Shown here: positions 1 to 8,412 of the stretch, in pieces
How positions within the stretch are numbered: the first letter of the stretch is position 1
Layout of the letters: the number at the start of each line of letters is the position of its first letter
Source: Desulfofundulus australicus DSM 11792
GTDB taxonomy: Bacteria > Bacillota > Desulfotomaculia > Desulfotomaculales > Desulfovirgulaceae
Length of the DNA stretch: 64,000 nucleotides
Assembly (NCBI RefSeq): GCF_900129285.1
Contig: NZ_FQUW01000009.1
Coordinates: 1-64,000 of the forward strand
Reading direction: 5' to 3'
Notes under the pieces: generated by a model
What the model saw: the letters and a program-made list of their open reading frames with translations, nothing else
What the model was told of the DNA's origin: nothing
Database searches by the model: none
Program-made: the position numbers and the translations under genes

Positions 1-317
1 CGCGAGAGCACCCGCGCCAGTATGGTGGCCGTGGTGTATTCGTCTATTTCTTCCAGTTCGGGGGTGACCAGCACCGCCCGGTCGGCCCCCATGGCCAGGG
101 CCTGGCGCAGTACGTCCTGGGCTTTCGGCCCGCCCATGCTGATTACCGTTACTTCCCCTCTGGTCTTTTCTTTGATGCGCAGGGCTTCTTCCACCGCAAA
201 TTCGTCGTAGGGGTTCATGATCAGGCTGACGCCTTCCTGGTTGATTTTCCCCTGCGCATCCAGGGTGATCTTGGCTTCCGTGTCGAAGGTCTGCTTGGTA
301 AATACTGCTACCTTCAT
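1..317 (-). CDS. etfB: Electron transfer flavoprotein beta subunit (partial)
   Basis: This is the N-terminal 105 codons of an EtfB; the rest lies beyond the left edge. EtfB binds AMP/FAD-type cofactors with EtfA and shuttles electrons from acyl-CoA dehydrogenases. The sequence begins MKVAVFTKQTFDTEAKI and contains the family stretch NPYDEFAVEEALRIKE, then a Rossmann-like strand (VTVISMGG) and the ALAMGADRA segment. The ATG at 317 follows GGAGGGAGAAG. It sits behind a sigma-54 promoter and directly downstream of a sigma-54 activator gene, which suggests control by that activator. Recognised from family sequence; the cut end prevents any statement on etfA. Confidence 0.9.
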   Translation of the reverse strand, partial: MKVAVFTKQTFDTEAKITLDAQGKINQEGVSLIMNPYDEFAVEEALRIKEKTRGEVTVISMGGPKAQDVLRQALAMGADRAVLVTPELEEIDEYTTATILARVLS

Positions 318-360
318 CTTCTCCCTCCTTACGTCAGTTGTTAATACAACTGTATGCAAA

Positions 361-378
361 AGCAAAAATTATGCCAAA
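361..378 (-). promoter_or_regulatory. Sigma-54 (-24/-12) promoter of the etf genes
   Basis: On the minus strand the sequence reads TTGGCATAATTTTTGCT. It has GG at 375-374 and GC at 363-362 separated by exactly 10 bases, the defining spacing of sigma-54 promoters. The predicted start is near 350, 33 bases before the etfB ATG. The neighbouring sigma-54 activator supports the call. Confidence 0.85.
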
Positions 379-422
379 TTACACAATTATCTTTTTTTCA
401 TCAAACACAATTGCAGGCCCGG

Positions 423-466
423 TTAAAAAATTAAAGGCCCGGTGTGTTTCACATTGAAACCGGACC
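423..466 (-). terminator. Rho-independent terminator of the PrpR-type regulator gene
   Basis: An 8-bp stem (436-443 with 459-466, one G-T pair) is followed on the minus strand by a T-rich tract at 435-423. It separates the regulator from etfB. The hairpin also contains the perfect inverted repeat GTTTCA-N3-TGAAAC at 446-460, which lies about 100 bp upstream of the etf start site and could double as an activator binding site. Confidence 0.75.
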
Positions 467-471
467 GTTAT

Positions 472-2406
472 TTAACGAAACACAACCTCATCCAGGGTTT
501 TTAACTTGCGCCACAGTGTTGTCCGGCTTATACCGGTCAGCTCCGATATTTCTTTAATGCTGGCCCCGGTGGAAAGGAGATACTCGATGACCTGCCGTTC
601 CATGTCCTCCAGCTTGCCGATTTTCAGGGTGATGGTATCCTTGCTGCCGCCGGAAGGAACAAGATAGGATTTTCTGATTTTCTCATTAATCAATTTGGCA
701 ATTAGTTCTTCACAGCTCTGCCCCGGCTCAATAAGCAGGACATATTTTTGAATCACATTCTGCAGCTCCCTGACATTACCGGGCCAATCGTATTCCATGA
801 GTTTTTCCAGGGCCGCCCTGCTTAAAAGGGGCACGTCTTTTTTAATCTCGTAACTGTACTGCCTGATGTAATGGTTGGCCAGCAGTTCAATATCCTCTTT
901 TCTTTCCCGCAGGGGAGGAATATCCAGGTTGAGGACTTCCAGGCGGTGATAAAGATCGCTCCTGAATTTACCTTCCTTTACCGCCAGGAATAATTCATAG
1001 TTGGTGGCAGCAATTATCCTAACGTCCACCGGTATTACCCTGTCGCTGCCCAGCCGCATAATTTCACGTTCCTGCAAAACGCGCAGCAGCCTGGCCTGAA
1101 CGGGCAGGGTCATTTCTCCAATCTCATCCAGAAAAATCGTCCCCCCGTGGGCAATTTCAAATAGGCCTATTTTGCCGCCCTTTTTAGCCCCGGTAAAAGC
1201 ACCCTCTTCATAGCCAAACAATTCACTCTCCAGCAAATTTTCTGGTAATGCCGCGCAATTTATGGCCACAAAGGGCGCTTTACTTCTCTCGCTGGCATTG
1301 TGTATGCTCTGGGCGAATAATTCTTTGCCCGTTCCGCTTTCACCGCATATCAGCACCGTGGCATTGGAGGCGGCAAATTTTTTAGCCCGGCTGATGGTCT
1401 CCCGCAAGGGATAACTATTTCCAATGATATCATTGAACGTATGCTTGGCCACCAGCCCCTTTTTGAAAAGCTGGCGCCGGAAATTTTGTTCCAGAACCTG
1501 GATTCTATCCGCGCTCTGGAACATGATCAGCGATTCACTCTTTCCTTCACTGGTACTCACGGGGATGGCATTGACCCAGAACTGCTTTCTTCCAATCTCC
1601 CGGAAAAATTCTTTTTGATCACTGGTTTTAAATGAGGAAAGCAGAGAGGCCAGAGAAGGAAATTCCTGGAGTTCGCCGGTCTTTTTTCCTATAACCCTTC
1701 CGGCATCTATTTCCAGAAGTTTTTCCGCCGAAGGATTCATAAAGGAAACCCGCCTGTTTTCATCCAAAATTATGATCCCGTCATTGGTCAGTTCCAAAAC
1801 CGTACGAAACCTTCTGGAACGTTCCTGGTCCTGGCGGATACCATGCACTATCTCCAGCGAACGCATGATGGCACTGTAGATAGCATCATAACCGGATTGG
1901 ACAAGAACGGCATTAATTCCCGACTTCTTGGCCATTTCATAGACGCACAAACCCGTACTGACAACCACATCAATGTCCGATTTCAAGATCTTATTAATCT
2001 GGTCATTCATTTCATATATGTCATGATAGGGGTAGCATTCCACCTTTAAATTCAATATTTCAATGATGGTTTTAAAGCTCGCGGTAAAATCCTGGGGTCC
2101 GTAACCGAGGAACGCTATTTTTTCCCCCAGCTTCCTGGCACTATATAAAGCCTGCAGAACGTCAAAAGGAGTAATCTCAATCAGCACCACGGGAAGAGAA
2201 ACGGCCTTTCTGATTTTCTTTCCCGTAGCCCCCCGGCTGATTATAACATCCACACCATTCCGCTCCAGCTGATAGGCATGGGTAACCCCCTCATCCAGCA
2301 CGGCTTCCCTTAACTCCAGATCCAGATGCATATCACCGGCCAATTTTCGTACCAGTTTTGATAATTCAGGATAGGTGGAAACCACGCCCAATCGAACACC
2401 GGACAT
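472..2406 (-). CDS. Sigma-54-dependent activator with PrpR_N sensor domain
   Basis: A 644-residue enhancer-binding protein. Residues about 5-185 resemble the PrpR_N ligand-sensing domain of propionate-catabolism activators. A PAS domain follows at about 195-300, then the AAA+ domain at about 325-560 with Walker A GESGTGKE (about 355-362), the sigma-54 contact loop GAFTGA (about 402-407) and Walker B FLDEIGE, and finally a Fis-type helix-turn-helix ([16 protein letters not shown]). The ATG at 2406 follows GGGGAGGCGGCGGTACA; a longer frame to 2484 has no ribosome site. It lies just upstream of the sigma-54 promoter of etfB, so it probably activates that acyl-CoA oxidation operon. The effector is unknown; a short acyl-CoA or carboxylate is a guess from PrpR. 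Confidence 0.88.
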   Translation of the reverse strand: MSGVRLGVVSTYPELSKLVRKLAGDMHLDLELREAVLDEGVTHAYQLERNGVDVIISRGATGKKIRKAVSLPVVLIEITPFDVLQALYSARKLGEKIAFLGYGPQDFTASFKTIIEILNLKVECYPYHDIYEMNDQINKILKSDIDVVVSTGLCVYEMAKKSGINAVLVQSGYDAIYSAIMRSLEIVHGIRQDQERSRRFRTVLELTNDGIIILDENRRVSFMNPSAEKLLEIDAGRVIGKKTGELQEFPSLASLLSSFKTSDQKEFFREIGRKQFWVNAIPVSTSEGKSESLIMFQSADRIQVLEQNFRRQLFKKGLVAKHTFNDIIGNSYPLRETISRAKKFAASNATVLICGESGTGKELFAQSIHNASERSKAPFVAINCAALPENLLESELFGYEEGAFTGAKKGGKIGLFEIAHGGTIFLDEIGEMTLPVQARLLRVLQEREIMRLGSDRVIPVDVRIIAATNYELFLAVKEGKFRSDLYHRLEVLNLDIPPLRERKEDIELLANHYIRQYSYEIKKDVPLLSRAALEKLMEYDWPGNVRELQNVIQKYVLLIEPGQSCEELIAKLINEKIRKSYLVPSGGSKDTITLKIGKLEDMERQVIEYLLSTGASIKEISELTGISRTTLWRKLKTLDEVVFR

Positions 2407-2536
2407 TGTACCGCCGCCTCCCCTGGATAAAAAATTCATGCCGGAGCGGAATGAAACCTGGAAGCCTGTACTTCCGGCTTCCAAACAAAAAATTTTCTTA
2501 ATTTTAGCTTACCACTACCGGTTGAAAAAAGAAAGT

Positions 2537-2563
2537 ACCCCGGGAACAACTTTGTCCCCGGCC
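2537..2563. repeat. Near-perfect 10-bp inverted repeat
   Basis: The sequence CCGGGAACAA-CT-TTGTCCCCGG forms a 10-bp stem with one mismatch. On the minus strand it is followed by TACTTTCTTTTTTC. It may be a second terminator for the AhpD-like gene or an operator for the regulator gene, whose start is about 130 bp away. Confidence 0.4.
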
Positions 2564-2597
2564 GGCGCTGGCGGCACGTCAGCCCGCGGGGCAGGTT

Positions 2598-2622
2598 AAA
2601 AAAAAGCCGCCATTGCAGGCGG
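2598..2622 (-). terminator. Rho-independent terminator after the AhpD-like gene
   Basis: Stem CCGCC-TGCAAT-GGCGG is followed on the minus strand by eight T (2605-2598), about 30 bases beyond the stop codon at 2654. Confidence 0.8.
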
Positions 2623-2653
2623 AAAATCAACCTCATCATTTTCCCGTTTTTTC

Positions 2654-2995
2654 TTAACTTTTACCGGTCAGGGAGTCCAGAACCTGCAGGGCCTCCGTAG
2701 CGTAGGCAGCCGCCGGGCCGCCGCCCATCAATATGGCCACGCTAATGGCTTCCACAATTTCTTCCCGGGTAGCACCCAGTTCCAGGGCTTTGGCCACATG
2801 AACAGCAATGCAGTAATGGCACCTGATGGCCACGCCAATGCCCACGGCAATCAACTCTTTTTGCTTGGCGCTGAGGGCACCATCACTGATGGTGGCTTCA
2901 TGCAGGTCCCGGAATCCCTTCATCACCCGGGGCAGCTCCCTGGTCAGCTTACCCAAACCCTGATTAAAGCCTTCCAGTGTTTTTTGGACGTCCAT
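2654..2995 (-). CDS. Carboxymuconolactone decarboxylase / AhpD-family protein
   Basis: A 113-residue all-helical protein of the CMD/AhpD fold. The redox motif CHYC is followed by IAVHVAKALELGA, as in AhpD-like peroxidase partners and uncharacterised CMD proteins. Typical length for single-domain CMD proteins is 100-120 residues. An in-frame GTG at 3004 overlaps the AAGGGG ribosome site, so the ATG at 2995, 8 bases after it, is preferred. It follows the Wadjet operon on the same strand by 78 bp but has its own terminator and no evident functional link to it. Substrate unknown; thiol-dependent peroxide reduction is only a family-level inference. Confidence 0.85.
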   Translation of the reverse strand: MDVQKTLEGFNQGLGKLTRELPRVMKGFRDLHEATISDGALSAKQKELIAVGIGVAIRCHYCIAVHVAKALELGATREEIVEAISVAILMGGGPAAAYATEALQVLDSLTGKS

Positions 2996-3073
2996 AATTT
3001 TCACCCCTTGATAATTTATACCTTAATTTTTTTGGTTCGCCCTTGGGATAGATTTTCCTTCCAGCGGCCCCTG

Positions 3074-4369
3074 TTATACCTTTTCTTCTCCGGCTCGCAG
3101 AAAGACCGGCGGCTCCACACACTCCTGTTCCAGACGCAGGCCCTCCTGGAGCATTTTTTGAATCACGGGATGGAAGAGGCGGTAATCCGGATCTTCCAGC
3201 AGAGAACGGAGGCGCCGGCCGTATGCCGCGGTAAAGGGCGAAGCAAACCGGCGGTACTGCTCCAGGGTGGGCACATCCATGTACAGGGGCTTCAGCCCGG
3301 GCAGGCAGCGCTTCTGCAGGTGGACAAAGATGGAAAAACCCCCGTAGTCAATGTCACCCCAGTGATAAAACGGCACCGCCCGGCCGGTACCGGCCAGATA
3401 TTCCCGCAGTTTACTTAGAAACCGCCGGCGAACCGCGTTATGATAACCCCCCAGGTATATGGCCAGAAATTGGTCGCGGCAGGTCTTTACAAACCGGTAG
3501 AAGGGGGTCAGGTTTTCAATGGTGATAATGTAATCGGCGGCAACATTTTTGACCGTCAACCGGTCCACCATCTCCGCCGGCAACCCCAGGTCTGGGGAAA
3601 AATCTCCCACCCGGAGGGTACGGCCTTCGACAGCAAATTCCAGGCCGCCGCTGATGAAAATGTGCTGGGGGTTGTCCACAACCCCCAGTTCGGCCAGGAC
3701 CTGATTGACCTCTGCGGCAGTAAGGGCGGTCTCTTTTCCCCCGCCGTCTTTACCCCAGTCCGGGTGGAAATCCCGGACAATTCGCGCCACAGTTGGAGCC
3801 AGATTGTTAAAAGCCTTGCTGTGGCCCAGCACCCGCAGGCTGAAAACCCGCCTGGGTATCTCTTCCTGCAGAAGGCTGATCTCCCGGATGACCATGAAAA
3901 GCTGCTCCGCATGCTCCCGGTCCGCGGGATTCAGGTAGGGCTGGCTTTCCCCTTCTTCCAGCCGCCGGGCAACAGTATGGAAGAATTCCTGCACCCAGGG
4001 GGCCGCCCCCCGGGCATAGTGCCTGGCCAGGCGGGCCAGTTCCTGGAATTGCTCCGCCCTGGGACGCCGTTTCAGCCGGGCGTAGGCCTCGTCCAGGCGG
4101 CCAGTATTTAAGGCCACTTTCTCGATGAGATTGTTTTCCTCAAACTTGACCCAGCGGATCTCAATTAACCCCCGGCGCTCCAGGGCCTGGGCGGCTCCAT
4201 TGATCTCTTCCTTATACCGGACGGTGGTATCGTCAAAATAGCGGGGCATGGTCCGGGGGTTGAAATGAAACCAGATGCGCCGGTTGCCCCCTTTGCCCCT
4301 GGCCAGGGCGCTGCGCTCATACTTGTCCAGCAGAGTCTCCAGAATATAGCGTTCGTAGTCCATGGCCAT
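3074..4369 (-). CDS. jetD: Wadjet defence nuclease subunit JetD
   Basis: A 431-residue protein that matches JetD, the TOPRIM-fold nuclease that cuts plasmid DNA after loop extrusion by JetABC. The N-terminal third (DUF3322-like, with FHFNPRTMPRYFDD) is probably DNA-binding winged helix. The C-terminal DUF2220/TOPRIM part carries the acidic residues expected for metal binding: Glu285 in ITIEN and Asp339/Asp341 in WGDIDYGG. The start is taken as ATG 4369, overlapping the jetC stop in TGATG; a TTG one codon earlier also exists. It is last in the jetA-jetB-jetC-jetD operon and looks intact. Function from family knowledge of Wadjet; domain residues are seen directly. Confidence 0.9.
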   Translation of the reverse strand: MAMDYERYILETLLDKYERSALARGKGGNRRIWFHFNPRTMPRYFDDTTVRYKEEINGAAQALERRGLIEIRWVKFEENNLIEKVALNTGRLDEAYARLKRRPRAEQFQELARLARHYARGAAPWVQEFFHTVARRLEEGESQPYLNPADREHAEQLFMVIREISLLQEEIPRRVFSLRVLGHSKAFNNLAPTVARIVRDFHPDWGKDGGGKETALTAAEVNQVLAELGVVDNPQHIFISGGLEFAVEGRTLRVGDFSPDLGLPAEMVDRLTVKNVAADYIITIENLTPFYRFVKTCRDQFLAIYLGGYHNAVRRRFLSKLREYLAGTGRAVPFYHWGDIDYGGFSIFVHLQKRCLPGLKPLYMDVPTLEQYRRFASPFTAAYGRRLRSLLEDPDYRLFHPVIQKMLQEGLRLEQECVEPPVFLRAGEEKV

Positions 4370-7300
4370 CAACCCGCCGCCCTTTCCGCCGCCTCAATCC
4401 GGCTTTCGCCAACCGCTTCCTTAAACTGCTTGTAATCCTCTATCCAGCTGTTTTTCCCGTCGCGCATCACCAGAAGGGTGGTGGACACATGGGGGCTGAT
4501 AAACTCGCACTTGTCGGTAGGGGCGGCGATGATGGCCTGCATGCCCATCTCATTGATAAAGCGCAGGGAATTTTCCATGCGGTCGATATCCATCCGGTTG
4601 AAGGCCTCGTCAAAGAGCATCAACCGGATGCTGTCCCGGTTGGTCTTGGCCCGGTAGAGCTGGGCAAAGGAAGCCACAATGGCCACGTAATAGGGAGTCT
4701 GGGTCTCGCCACCCGACTTTTCCCGGCAGACCTTGCTGAAGGTAGAGGTTTCACCGTTGGCATGGGTAATTTTGATATCATAATCCAGAAAACTGCGGTA
4801 ATCGGTGTATTCCGCAATGCTTTCGGGCAGGTACCTGGGCGGCAGGTTGATGATTTTATCAAACAGCTCGTCCAGGGCCTCCCGGTGCCGCTGCTGAAAA
4901 ACACTGTCAAAAAGGGAGACGCCTCCCTCCACCATTTCCGTATCCTCCAGCATCTGGTAGAACTTGCGGTGCCTTTCGGAAGGGTATACCAGAAAACGGT
5001 ATTTATCTCCGCCAAAGGAAATATCCTTTAAAGCTTCGTTCAAGAAGTCAAATTCATTGCGGGCGTTTTGAATGTTCTCCCGCAGCTTGTAGATGAAGTG
5101 CTCCTTGAACTCCTCCTCGGCTTCCCTTTTGGCCTGGTTAATTTTTTCCTCATATGCGGGCAGCTCGCTTTCCACCAGTTTCTTATACTCCTGTACCCAC
5201 TCGTCATTCTCATCCGCTTCTATTCGCCCGCCAAACTGGTACTTATTGTTATACTCGGCCTTGAGGAGTTCCAGGGCCTTTTCCTTGTTAAGAATAAGCG
5301 TTTCCACGCTCTTGCGGTTGTGGGCGAAGTTGGCCGCCACCTCCTGGGGCGAATGGCGCCGGATCTCCCGGGCGTAACGCCTTTCCCCTTCGGGCACAAT
5401 ACGGGGGTTCAAGGAGCAAAACAGCCGGAACTCCTCTTCCAGCCGGGCATGCTCGTCTTCCAGGGTCACCCGTTCCGTTCTCTTCTGTTCCAGGGTGGTC
5501 AGTAATTCTCCCTGCCGCTGGTTATATTTTTCAATCCGGCCGTTCAAGGCGTCCATTTCCAGTTCCAGTTGATCCAGCTTTTGCTGCAGGGCGTCAATGC
5601 CTGAAGTATCCACCCCGGCCAGTTCCCGTTCCCTGGCGGACAGATCCCGCCGTAACGCGGCCAGCTCCAGCCACGTCCCCCGGCGCTCTTTCAGGAAGAT
5701 GTAGTGTTCGTCCCGGCCGCTTGTCGTCTGGCTCAGCCTTTCCAGCCTCTCCAACCGGGGGAGCAATTCCTTCCGCGCCGCGGCAATCTCCTGCAGGCGG
5801 GCTTCTTTGCGGGCAATCTGGCGGGCATAGGCCCGTTCACCGATAAAGGGAGTTTCGTAAACTTCAAATTTAATCTGCCGGGCGGTATGATTGCTGTAGG
5901 TCATGCAGGTCGGGGTAATGGCCCGGCGGTAATTTTTCAGTTCCTGTTCATTTTCACACTTGATCAGGTCGCCCATCAGCTGGTGGACGTAGGCCAGGGC
6001 ATAGCGGTTCTGGGAGCGCACCTCGCAGGCCAGGGAGTTGGGTTCAATGCGGTTCAAGTACTTCAACACCCGGCCGGTATTGACCAGGCCTACCCCTGAG
6101 ATGCGCCGTTCCTTTTTGTGTTTTTCATATACGGAAAGGGCATAATCAAAATGTTCCGGCTCCACAATCAGGTCGAAGCGCCGGGTGTTGAGCCAGCCCT
6201 CCACCGCGTCCTGCCACTTCTCGTCGGGAACTTCCAGAAGCTCGCAGAGCACCCTGGGCTCCACGTCAATGCCTTTCACGGCGCGGAATTTCTCCCGGAT
6301 CAGATCCCGCAGGTCGGTCACCTTGCGGTCGTAAATATGCTTCTTGTTGCGCAGGCTGGCCAGTTCCTGCTGCAGGGTTTGCTCCTCCTGATCCAGCTCC
6401 TTCAGCTTGCGCCGGATTTCCCAGGCCTGTTCCTGCACCCTTTCCCGCACTCTCCCCAGGGTTTCCCGGCCCCGGTCAATCAACCGGCCCAGGGCATCGA
6501 GGGCTTCCCCGTCACCGGGGGGCAGGGGCTGCCCCTCCCCAACCTGCCCGTCACCGGCCGCGGCCAGCCCCTGGAGCCCGTCCACCAGCTCCGCGAGCAT
6601 ACTGCGCTCAGCCGGTAAAAGCAAATCTTCCCCCGCCTCGTCCAGGAGTTGCGCCAGCACCCGGCATTCTTCCCGGGCGGTTTCAGCTACCAGGCTGCAA
6701 GCGCGGGACAGTTCCTTCACCCGTTCCTTGAGGGTGCGGATCTCACCTTTCAAACGCTCCACCAGCTGCCAGGTGGTATTGGCCGCCAGGGCGTCCCGGT
6801 AGGACCGCTCCTCCTCCCGGCAGCGTTTCAACCGCTCCCTGGCCCCGTCCAGAGCCTGGCTCAACCGGGCCAGCTCCTCTTCCAGGGCCCGGGCCTGTTC
6901 CAGATTGGCCTGCAGGCTGGCCGCCACCCCGTCCCGGTTGGCCCGCAGGATCACGTAATCCTGGATCAGGGCCCTTTCCCGGTCCCGCTGGATCTCCTGG
7001 TATTTTTCTAAGATGCCTTCCAGTGCGGCTATTTTCTCCCTGGTCTGGGCCGCCAGGTCGCTGTACTCCTTGTAGCGCTGGAGGTTCTCCCGCATGATGT
7101 CAATGTTTATTTGCTTTTCTTCCAGCACGTAGGAGTAAACAAACTGGCGGATGTCCGTTATGGGCTTAAAGGAGATGGCCTTTACGAAAAGGGTAAAGAA
7201 CCGGTCCCCCAGGGAACCCAGCTTGTGGAGCAAATCGGCCTGGTATTTTTCCACCGTGGGATAAATGGTGGCCCTGCGGTCCCTCACCGCGGCCCGGAAC

Positions 7301-7755
7301 TCCCGGATATTGCGGGGGTGCTTGCCCGCTAAAAAAAGGCTGTCGTCCAGGCGGCAGTCCTCGATTTTGAAAAAACGGCTTTCATAGGTCACGTCATCGG
7401 CGTAGGAATCAATGACCGCCCCCAAAAGGAAGTAGTTCTTCCTGGAGGTATCGTAAAATTCCAGGACCACATAGGAAGTAACGTCGCCCTGGCGCTCGTA
7501 CTTGCGGCCGCTCTCGCTGTCCCGCCCGGTCTTGCAGCGCACGTAGCCCAGCAGATCCCGCCTGGTCTCGTCAAAGGCGGAAATGTTAAATTTAACCCGC
7601 CGCAGGTCGGCCACCAGCACGTACTGGATGGCGTCCAGAATGGTGGATTTGCCGCTGCCGTTGTCCCCGGTGATCAGGGTGCTGCCCCGGATGCGTATGG
7701 TTTCGTTGGTAAAATAGTGCCAGTTGATCAACCTGATGCCGGTTAATTCTTTCAA
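4369..7755 (-). CDS. jetC: Wadjet SMC-like ATPase JetC
   Basis: An 1128-residue SMC/MukB-like ATPase, the motor of the Wadjet complex that extrudes plasmid DNA loops. The Walker A GDNGSGKS is at residues 30-37, long coiled coils fill about 230-480 and 640-960 around a central hinge-like region, and the C-terminal head carries the ABC signature KSGGE (about 1013-1017) and Walker B LMLFDEAF with Asp/Glu at about 1049-1050. Both heads are complete, so the ATPase should be active. The start is a TTG directly abutting the jetB stop, with GGAG 10 bases upstream. A shadow reading frame opposite is not coding. Part of a translationally coupled four-gene operon. Confidence 0.92.
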   Translation of the reverse strand: MKELTGIRLINWHYFTNETIRIRGSTLITGDNGSGKSTILDAIQYVLVADLRRVKFNISAFDETRRDLLGYVRCKTGRDSESGRKYERQGDVTSYVVLEFYDTSRKNYFLLGAVIDSYADDVTYESRFFKIEDCRLDDSLFLAGKHPRNIREFRAAVRDRRATIYPTVEKYQADLLHKLGSLGDRFFTLFVKAISFKPITDIRQFVYSYVLEEKQINIDIMRENLQRYKEYSDLAAQTREKIAALEGILEKYQEIQRDRERALIQDYVILRANRDGVAASLQANLEQARALEEELARLSQALDGARERLKRCREEERSYRDALAANTTWQLVERLKGEIRTLKERVKELSRACSLVAETAREECRVLAQLLDEAGEDLLLPAERSMLAELVDGLQGLAAAGDGQVGEGQPLPPGDGEALDALGRLIDRGRETLGRVRERVQEQAWEIRRKLKELDQEEQTLQQELASLRNKKHIYDRKVTDLRDLIREKFRAVKGIDVEPRVLCELLEVPDEKWQDAVEGWLNTRRFDLIVEPEHFDYALSVYEKHKKERRISGVGLVNTGRVLKYLNRIEPNSLACEVRSQNRYALAYVHQLMGDLIKCENEQELKNYRRAITPTCMTYSNHTARQIKFEVYETPFIGERAYARQIARKEARLQEIAAARKELLPRLERLERLSQTTSGRDEHYIFLKERRGTWLELAALRRDLSARERELAGVDTSGIDALQQKLDQLELEMDALNGRIEKYNQRQGELLTTLEQKRTERVTLEDEHARLEEEFRLFCSLNPRIVPEGERRYAREIRRHSPQEVAANFAHNRKSVETLILNKEKALELLKAEYNNKYQFGGRIEADENDEWVQEYKKLVESELPAYEEKINQAKREAEEEFKEHFIYKLRENIQNARNEFDFLNEALKDISFGGDKYRFLVYPSERHRKFYQMLEDTEMVEGGVSLFDSVFQQRHREALDELFDKIINLPPRYLPESIAEYTDYRSFLDYDIKITHANGETSTFSKVCREKSGGETQTPYYVAIVASFAQLYRAKTNRDSIRLMLFDEAFNRMDIDRMENSLRFINEMGMQAIIAAPTDKCEFISPHVSTTLLVMRDGKNSWIEDYKQFKEAVGESRIEAAERAAG

Positions 7756-8388
7756 TTACACCAGCTCCTCAGCACCGGTTTCCTCTTCCCGCCCTTCTTC
7801 CGCCCCGGCCCGGCGGTAGGTATCCAGCTTTTCGTACACCTGCCGGATGTCCTCCACCCGCAGGGCGAAGAGAATGGTGGGAAACACCTCCAGGCGGCAG
7901 TCGGGATCGGTAACCTCCCCATCCAGCACCCGCAGGATGTTGAAACGCTTGAGCAGGCCCATGGTTTCCCGCAGGGTTTTTTTGTCAATGGGCCGGTTGC
8001 GTATTTTCAGGGCCGCATACTTGTCCTGGATCTCCCGCACGGTAACCATTATGTTTTCCGTAACGTTGATTTGACGGCGTTTTTCTTCGTAACAGAGGCG
8101 CAGGATGAGGATGATTATGCTTTCTTCCAGTTTCAGGCGCAGCCGGTTATAGGCGAAATCGCTGAAAACACGGTAGACCCCAAAGGCCCGGTCTCCTTCC
8201 AGGCTCCAGCCTCCCAGCTTCAAATAGGCCCGCAGGAGGTCTTCGTGCCGTTCAATAAAGTAGTAATCCCGGCGGTTTTCTTCGTTCTTACGGGTGATGA
8301 ATGTGCAGGAAAGAAGCCTGTTCACCACCCGGGTAAACTCCTCCCGCTCCGCCGGAAGCAGGCGGTTCCACTGTTCCAGCAGTTCCAT
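7756..8388 (-). CDS. jetB: Wadjet KITE-like subunit JetB
   Basis: A 210-residue protein in the position and of the size of JetB (DUF4194/DUF6063-type), the MukE/KITE-like dimer that bridges the kleisin JetA and the SMC protein JetC. The sequence shows the family pattern of two winged-helix modules, with RRDYYFIERHEDLLRAYL and YEEKRRQINVTENIMVT. The ATG at 8388 lies 24 bp after the jetA stop; its stop abuts the jetC TTG. No catalytic motif is expected. Assignment rests on gene order and fold-type similarity recognised from memory, so the exact Pfam family is not certain. Confidence 0.82.
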   Translation of the reverse strand: MELLEQWNRLLPAEREEFTRVVNRLLSCTFITRKNEENRRDYYFIERHEDLLRAYLKLGGWSLEGDRAFGVYRVFSDFAYNRLRLKLEESIIILILRLCYEEKRRQINVTENIMVTVREIQDKYAALKIRNRPIDKKTLRETMGLLKRFNILRVLDGEVTDPDCRLEVFPTILFALRVEDIRQVYEKLDTYRRAGAEEGREEETGAEELV

Positions 8389-8412
8389 CCGGCTCGCCTT
8401 CCTTACCTTCCT

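Noticed and set aside
4489-7011. Several plus-strand open frames opposite jetC
   Set aside because: They mirror codon structure of the intact SMC-like gene, lack ribosome sites and show no recognisable domains.
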